Shown here in pieces: positions 60,318-64,000 of a stretch of 64,000 nucleotides of DNA (positions are counted from its first letter, which is position 1; each line of letters opens with the position of its first letter). Below the pieces are notes generated by a model, which saw nothing but the letters and a program-made list of their open reading frames with translations, did not search any database and had not been told where the DNA came from. The DNA lies in contig CAYFFQ010000001.1 of assembly GCA_964342465.1 (NCBI GenBank), forward strand, positions 186,001-250,000. Direction: 5' to 3'. The position numbers were made by a program, and so were the translations under genes. The DNA is from MGIIb-Q1 sp964342465. GTDB taxonomy: Archaea; Thermoplasmatota; Poseidoniia; Poseidoniales; Thalassarchaeaceae.

Positions 60318-61142
60318 TCAAACTGTGAACTCGGTGATAATATCCGCCTCACTCATCGAATCGAGCCGTCGCAATCCACGCGACAACATCAACCACCATA
60401 CGCACCCCACCAAGAGGCCGGTGGCGAGGTCCCACAGGTAGTGTTGTTTGGTGGTGAGGATGCTGATGATGAGAAATCCCCAGTTAACCCACAGCAGTAC
60501 GAGTAACGGAGTACTCCAATACTTCCCCCTCCAATCCCTTCTGAACCAACGGTGCAATACCATCATCAAGACCAGAGATTGGGAAATGTGCAGACTCGGC
60601 CAAGAATTCCAAGGTGTGTCAGTTGTGTGAACGGCGATGAAAAGACTACTGATGAAGCCATCGCCACCACTCAACAGAGTTGGAGATATCTGGTCTCTCA
60701 TGTCAATTTCTGCGGGTAGAAAGATGAAGAAAAGGCAACTGAAAATCGTCAGAGTCGCAATCGCCTGAAGACTCAAGAGCAACTCCATGCGCCCCCTCTC
60801 ATGGGTTGGATGGATGAAGATGGGCAAGGGGTTGAGTATGAATAGCGTCATGTATGGGATAATCATCCATGGAACGACCGGAATAGCCCTGTCCCAAGGC
60901 ATTTCAGGGTCCCACGCGGTATAGCCGATGGCATCCATGATGTGGTTGACCGAGAAGTAAGGAACGGCCACTAAAGACAAACCGAGAAACAGGACTTCAA
61001 GGTAATACCACTTACCTCCCCAGCGGTTTCTGCGCTCCCATGTCCCTCGAAACAAGTTGAACGGTCGGTAGAGAAAATTCGGAGGTGACCACCTGAGAGG
61101 ACGGTTCGGCCGGCTGCCAGCAGGGGGTTCCACGCCGGCCAT
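60318..61142 (-). CDS. PAP2-family membrane phosphatase or phosphotransferase
   Basis: 274 residues with about six membrane segments. The PAP2 motifs are NSWPSLHISQSLVLMM (PSxH-type) and TTKQHYLWDLATGLLVG (SRxxxxxHxxxD-type, here lacking the Arg), closest to the Aur1/Ipt1-like inositolphosphotransferase subgroup. The usual first KxxxxxxRP motif is not clear. It probably acts on a phospholipid head group. Confidence 0.75.
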   Translation of the reverse strand: MAGVEPPAGSRPNRPLRWSPPNFLYRPFNLFRGTWERRNRWGGKWYYLEVLFLGLSLVAVPYFSVNHIMDAIGYTAWDPEMPWDRAIPVVPWMIIPYMTLFILNPLPIFIHPTHERGRMELLLSLQAIATLTIFSCLFFIFLPAEIDMRDQISPTLLSGGDGFISSLFIAVHTTDTPWNSWPSLHISQSLVLMMVLHRWFRRDWRGKYWSTPLLVLLWVNWGFLIISILTTKQHYLWDLATGLLVGCVWWLMLSRGLRRLDSMSEADIITEFTV

Positions 61143-61224
61143 AATTCGGCGGAGTATGACAACTCCTTCAACTGTCTGCCGTCATGGATGGACTACATAT
61201 CGGAGTTTTCGGGGGCGACTCAAC

Positions 61225-61335
61225 GCGGAACATTCGCCGAGCCGCATCCCTGCGGTCATCGACGCTCAGAAAGTCATTCGCCGAGTCGCATCCCCGTGGT
61301 CATCCACGCTCAGAAAGTCATTCACTCAGCGGTGT
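61225..61335. repeat. 44-bp tandem repeat, about 2.4 copies
   Basis: CATTCGCCGAGYCGCATCCC starts at 61231 and 61275; a diverged third copy at 61319 overlaps the stop of the zinc-ribbon ORF. Confidence 0.82.
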
Positions 61336-61501
61336 CACGCATCGTCTGCCTATCTGCCGTTGACAGTGGGTGATTACAGTTCGGGCAGGTCAACATCTCC
61401 ACCTCTACCTCACCACCACAGTGAGGGCAGAGGCCTGGAATGGCGATGATTAGATGTGTTCCCTCCGGCTTCGGTTTGCACGATGGCAGGTCTGACATCA
61501 T
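61322..61501 (-). CDS. Zinc-ribbon ORF in frame with the upstream SPFH gene
   Basis: 59 residues from an ATG pair at 61501/61498. CPHCGG (after PGL) and CPNCNH form a classic double-CxxC zinc ribbon. The frame is the same as that of the SPFH gene upstream, and only the TGA at 61532-61534 and ten codons separate them. Many SPFH/YdjI-like proteins end in such a ribbon. It may be a split C-terminal domain, a coupled small gene or a readthrough product. Confidence 0.6.
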   Translation of the reverse strand: MMSDLPSCKPKPEGTHLIIAIPGLCPHCGGEVEVEMLTCPNCNHPLSTADRQTMRDTAE

Positions 61502-61531
61502 CCATCCCTCTGGAAAATCGGTTTCAGGTGG

Positions 61532-62635
61532 TCATTTTTCAGATTCCTTCTGTTTGGTCTGTTGTTTGAGGAATTCGATGACCACTTCCGGTGACATCAC
61601 TCCCACTTCGGCCGCCATCTCAAGCACCTCCTTCTGCAAGGTGTCGGTCTGCGCCTGCCTACTTTCATTGAGTTCCGCCTGAAGCCGCATCCTCTCTCGC
61701 TTGCGAGCCTGAACCTGTTCAAAGGCAGCCATGGCGATACCCATCTGATTCTCCTTTTCGTCGCTACGGATTTTGCTCATCTCTCGCTCATGTGAGGCCT
61801 TCACGGCGAGGGCTGCCTCCTGCTTTCGCAACTCCTTCAATTCCAACTCCAAGGCTGCTTCGACTTCGCCTCGCGCCTTCGCCTTTGCGACATCCGCTTC
61901 CAAAGCAATCCGTGCAAGGGTGACGGTTCGGTTCCTCTCAATCTCAGCCAGTTTCGCCTCGGAATCGACCTGTTCGTGCGCCTGTACGGTGTCGATTTCA
62001 TTGCGGTATGCAGCCAATCTCTCGACATCCGTCTCATCGACGGTGATGAAGGCCTTGAGAAGAGTCATCCCTGCAAGGCCGAGGGAAGCGCGCATTTCCG
62101 TTCGGCACGCCATTTCGAATGCTTCCTGAAACGCACCGCTTCGGATGGCGGTGCCGTCAGCGAACTTGGAGATTATTGGTCGGATTACTCGGTCAATCAA
62201 TTCCTGTTGATACATCCTCACGATATACTCGCGGTCGAGCACCCGCGGTCCGTTGGCGAAGACATTGAGCAGTTTCGGCGTATCCTCTCGGTTGAACTGG
62301 AGCCTAAGGTCTGCCACCCCACTGACTTTGGTCCCATCAGCGAGTTGCCCCCTCACTCTGAACAAGAGGTCGAATGGCCCAGTCATGGTGAAGAGCAGTT
62401 TATGGTCGGTGGCGCCGAGGCCGAGTTTTCCTCCGACCCACCTCGTCCACCCTCCAGTATAACTCCTGAGAACAGTCTCGGAGAGAGTGTCCTGAACCTT
62501 GCCATTGGCGATGATTGTCACCGCTTCGTTCGGTTTGAGAACGACATCCTTGGCAGCCCAACTCCTCAGTGAACCGGTATCCACCATCGTTGCCACTATC
62601 TCAGGTTTGGTTCTCCATCTGTATCTCGACATCAT
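61532..62635 (-). CDS. SPFH/Band 7-domain protein, possibly truncated
   Basis: 367 residues. Residues 1-210 form the SPFH domain of the virion-core/YdjI-like type (VLKPNEAVTIIANGKVQDTLSET, DLLFRVRGQLADGTKVSGVADLRLQFN...YIVRMYQQELIDRVIRPIISKFADG). A long charged coiled coil follows (about 215-330). Such proteins form oligomeric membrane scaffolds. The gene stops at TGA, after which the same frame encodes a zinc ribbon. Starts 1 base after the end of the upstream gene. Confidence 0.82.
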   Translation of the reverse strand: MMSRYRWRTKPEIVATMVDTGSLRSWAAKDVVLKPNEAVTIIANGKVQDTLSETVLRSYTGGWTRWVGGKLGLGATDHKLLFTMTGPFDLLFRVRGQLADGTKVSGVADLRLQFNREDTPKLLNVFANGPRVLDREYIVRMYQQELIDRVIRPIISKFADGTAIRSGAFQEAFEMACRTEMRASLGLAGMTLLKAFITVDETDVERLAAYRNEIDTVQAHEQVDSEAKLAEIERNRTVTLARIALEADVAKAKARGEVEAALELELKELRKQEAALAVKASHEREMSKIRSDEKENQMGIAMAAFEQVQARKRERMRLQAELNESRQAQTDTLQKEVLEMAAEVGVMSPEVVIEFLKQQTKQKESEK

Positions 62636-62636
62636 T

Positions 62637-63176
62637 TCACCTCACATTTCTCAGAATCTTGTTTCTCTCGCTGAAGTGGCCGCGACAACTACTCACCAGC
62701 CGCTGGCATTCTGCAATTTTCACGGAAGTTCCTTCCTCACCACCGTCCGCTTCGTCGCTGTTCGCCGCAGCCACCTCGACTTCGTTTGAAGCGCGGACCG
62801 CCTTGGTGACCATCTTGAGCGTAAAATGGTCGTGCGTGACGAGTTTTCCGATGGTCTTCTTTGAGGGGCTCTTCTGGAGGGAGAAAAGTGGATGTTCACC
62901 GCCAGTCGCCGCCTTGTCAACATCATTTTTCAGGGCGTCGACTTCTTCGATGGCGCGGGCGCAGGCTCCAGCAAGGGACGATTCCTCGTCGCGGTAGGCG
63001 GCATCATGGACATTGTTCAGATGATGGCGAATTCTGTTGGCTGCCCTAAGGATTTCTTCTCTGACTGCAACATCATCTTCTCTTCTCCTCTCTCTGCTGT
63101 AGGCACCATATCCGCCGATAAGAAGTTGTATTGCACGAACATAAGGGAGTGCATCAGATGGATTGGTGAGTGACAT
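62637..63176 (-). CDS. Hypothetical helical protein upstream of the SPFH gene
   Basis: 179 residues, soluble, mostly helical and highly charged, with a Glu/Asp patch near 140-155. No family recognised. Its stop is one base before the SPFH start codon, so the two are co-translated and probably work in one assembly. Confidence 0.6.
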   Translation of the reverse strand: MSLTNPSDALPYVRAIQLLIGGYGAYSRERRREDDVAVREEILRAANRIRHHLNNVHDAAYRDEESSLAGACARAIEEVDALKNDVDKAATGGEHPLFSLQKSPSKKTIGKLVTHDHFTLKMVTKAVRASNEVEVAAANSDEADGGEEGTSVKIAECQRLVSSCRGHFSERNKILRNVR

Positions 63177-63247
63177 CGTCTTCCCACTGTCTCCTCATTT
63201 CAGCCTCTCACTTGATACCTTCGGCGACAGGTTCGCCCAATTCTCGC

Positions 63248-63850
63248 TCATTCAAAAGTGATAACTCGGTCAGAAATCAGTTCGGCTACTTGCCTGTCGT
63301 GAGTCACATGGATGGTGGTGGTTTTCCTCTGTTTGAGAATCTCTTTCACCTCTGCTGCCAGTGACAGTTTCAAATCTTCATCAAGGGAGGCAAACGGTTC
63401 GTCAAGCAACAGAACGGACGGCTCAGCCAATAGCGCCCGCGCCAGCGCAACCCTTTGTGCCTCGCCACCAGACAGAGTGCTTATCTCTCGTCGGTTGAAT
63501 CCCGACAAGCCTACTGTTTCCAACATTGTCTCGATGGCTTCCGCATCGGTGACGGCCATCCCGAATGCGAGATTCTTCTCGACCGTGAGGTGGGGGAAGA
63601 GTGCGAGATTTTGGAATACCAGACCGACACCCCGCTGCTCAGGGCGCAGAGGGGTGACATCCACTCCATCAATCATCACAGAACCCGCATCACCACGCTC
63701 AAGTCCGGCGATGTAGCGGAGGAGAGTACTCTTTCCGCACCCACTCGCTCCAAGCACCGCCACGATTTCTCCACTGTCTACGGCGATGTCAAATCCGTCC
63801 AACACCACTGTTCCCTCAAATGAGACAACTACGCCGCTCGCTTCCAACAT
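63248..63850 (-). CDS. ABC transporter ATP-binding protein
   Basis: 200 residues. Walker A GASGCGKST, Q-loop VFQNLALFPHLTV, signature LSGGEAQRVALARAL, Walker B VLLLDEPFASLD and His switch HVTHD are all present. It is short, lacking the C-terminal regulatory domain, and is closest to thiamine/iron/sulfate/molybdate-type importers. ATG 63850 is two bases after the permease stop (TGA-A-ATG). Confidence 0.9.
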   Translation of the reverse strand: MLEASGVVVSFEGTVVLDGFDIAVDSGEIVAVLGASGCGKSTLLRYIAGLERGDAGSVMIDGVDVTPLRPEQRGVGLVFQNLALFPHLTVEKNLAFGMAVTDAEAIETMLETVGLSGFNRREISTLSGGEAQRVALARALLAEPSVLLLDEPFASLDEDLKLSLAAEVKEILKQRKTTTIHVTHDRQVAELISDRVITFE

Positions 63851-63851
63851 T

Positions 63852-64000
63852 TCAGAACTCTCCAATCTCGTCGGGTGTGCGGAAGTGTTCGGCGATTATG
63901 AACAGCGCTGTGGTCGTCAACAGAAGGATGGTCGCTGAGATATGGGCTGCCGCCCGCGCCATTCCATCGTAAGGACGCGAATAGGCGCGGTCTATGATGA
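63852..64000 (-). CDS. ABC transporter permease (C-terminal end only)
   Basis: The last 49 residues of a gene running off the right edge. The sequence has RAYSRPYDGMARAAAHIS then a membrane segment (ATILLLTTTALFIIAEHF) and a short tail ending EIGEF. Position directly before the ATPase gene and the final membrane helix suggest an importer permease. Confidence 0.6.
   Translation of the reverse strand, partial: IIDRAYSRPYDGMARAAAHISATILLLTTTALFIIAEHFRTPDEIGEF

Noticed and set aside
60032..60352. 106-residue Thr/Asp-rich minus-strand ORF
   Set aside because: It translates the 36-bp repeat, overlaps the PAP2 gene end and lacks a start signal. A secreted repeat protein cannot be fully excluded.
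61532..61534. TGA as a selenocysteine codon in the SPFH gene
   Set aside because: There is no SECIS-like structure that I can see and no selenium-related gene in the window; a stop, mutation or readthrough is simpler.

Overview
The window is about 64 kb of an archaeal chromosome, most consistent with the Thermoplasmatota and in particular the marine Poseidoniia (Marine Group II/III). This is inference from gene content. Archaeal markers are the small subunit of DNA polymerase D, an archaeal-type TyrRS, an archaeal NadM, an AbrB-PhoU regulator, a type IV pilin domain and TATA boxes about 25 bp upstream of start codons. They sit beside many bacterial-looking genes: acyl-CoA dehydrogenases with ETF, a class II CCA-adding enzyme, an ALDH16-like enzyme, GrpE and TatC. 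The sequence is a draft scaffold with five runs of exactly 100 N.

Layout. 0-10 kb: end of a large surface protein carrying an internal pilin domain, a SerB-like phosphatase, polD small subunit, cinA, a PCMT-like methyltransferase, tRNA-Val(UAC), the CCA enzyme and a SerK-like protein. 10-25 kb: acyl-CoA dehydrogenase, a GcvH-like protein without its lipoyl lysine, a secreted beta-propeller, tyrS, HMG-CoA synthase, glutaryl-CoA-type dehydrogenase, etfBA, an alpha-oxoamine synthase and two membrane proteins. 25-41 kb: a TerB-like protein, a DUF835 protein paired with a DnaA-like ATPase, a YkgJ-like protein, citrate synthase, an MFS transporter, GDPD, TatC, a histidine kinase and a DRG-type GTPase. 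41-54 kb: nadM, grpE/DUF1499, a radical SAM enzyme with pdxT, serC, bioY, then an acs-deoC-ALDH cluster. 54-64 kb: tRNA-Val(CAC) with a 196-bp tandem array derived from its 3' end, a thioredoxin-CcdA fusion, divergent phoU and PiT-PhoU, a PAP2 enzyme, an SPFH protein followed in frame by a zinc ribbon, and an ABC transporter.

How the genes work together. The acs-deoC-ALDH cluster can carry deoxyribose phosphate through acetaldehyde and acetate to acetyl-CoA, which citrate synthase and HMG-CoA synthase (mevalonate, lipids) can use. Acyl-CoA dehydrogenases pass electrons to EtfAB. SerC, the SerB-like phosphatase and the SerK-like protein deal with serine and phosphoserine. PhoU and PiT-PhoU handle phosphate.

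The most unusual feature is the intergenic DNA. More than twenty short tandem arrays occur, almost all between genes and each with its own sequence. About half have a period of 65-72 bp. In many, the first copy overlaps the stop codon or 3' end of the neighbouring gene, including a tRNA. All five assembly gaps fall in or beside such arrays.
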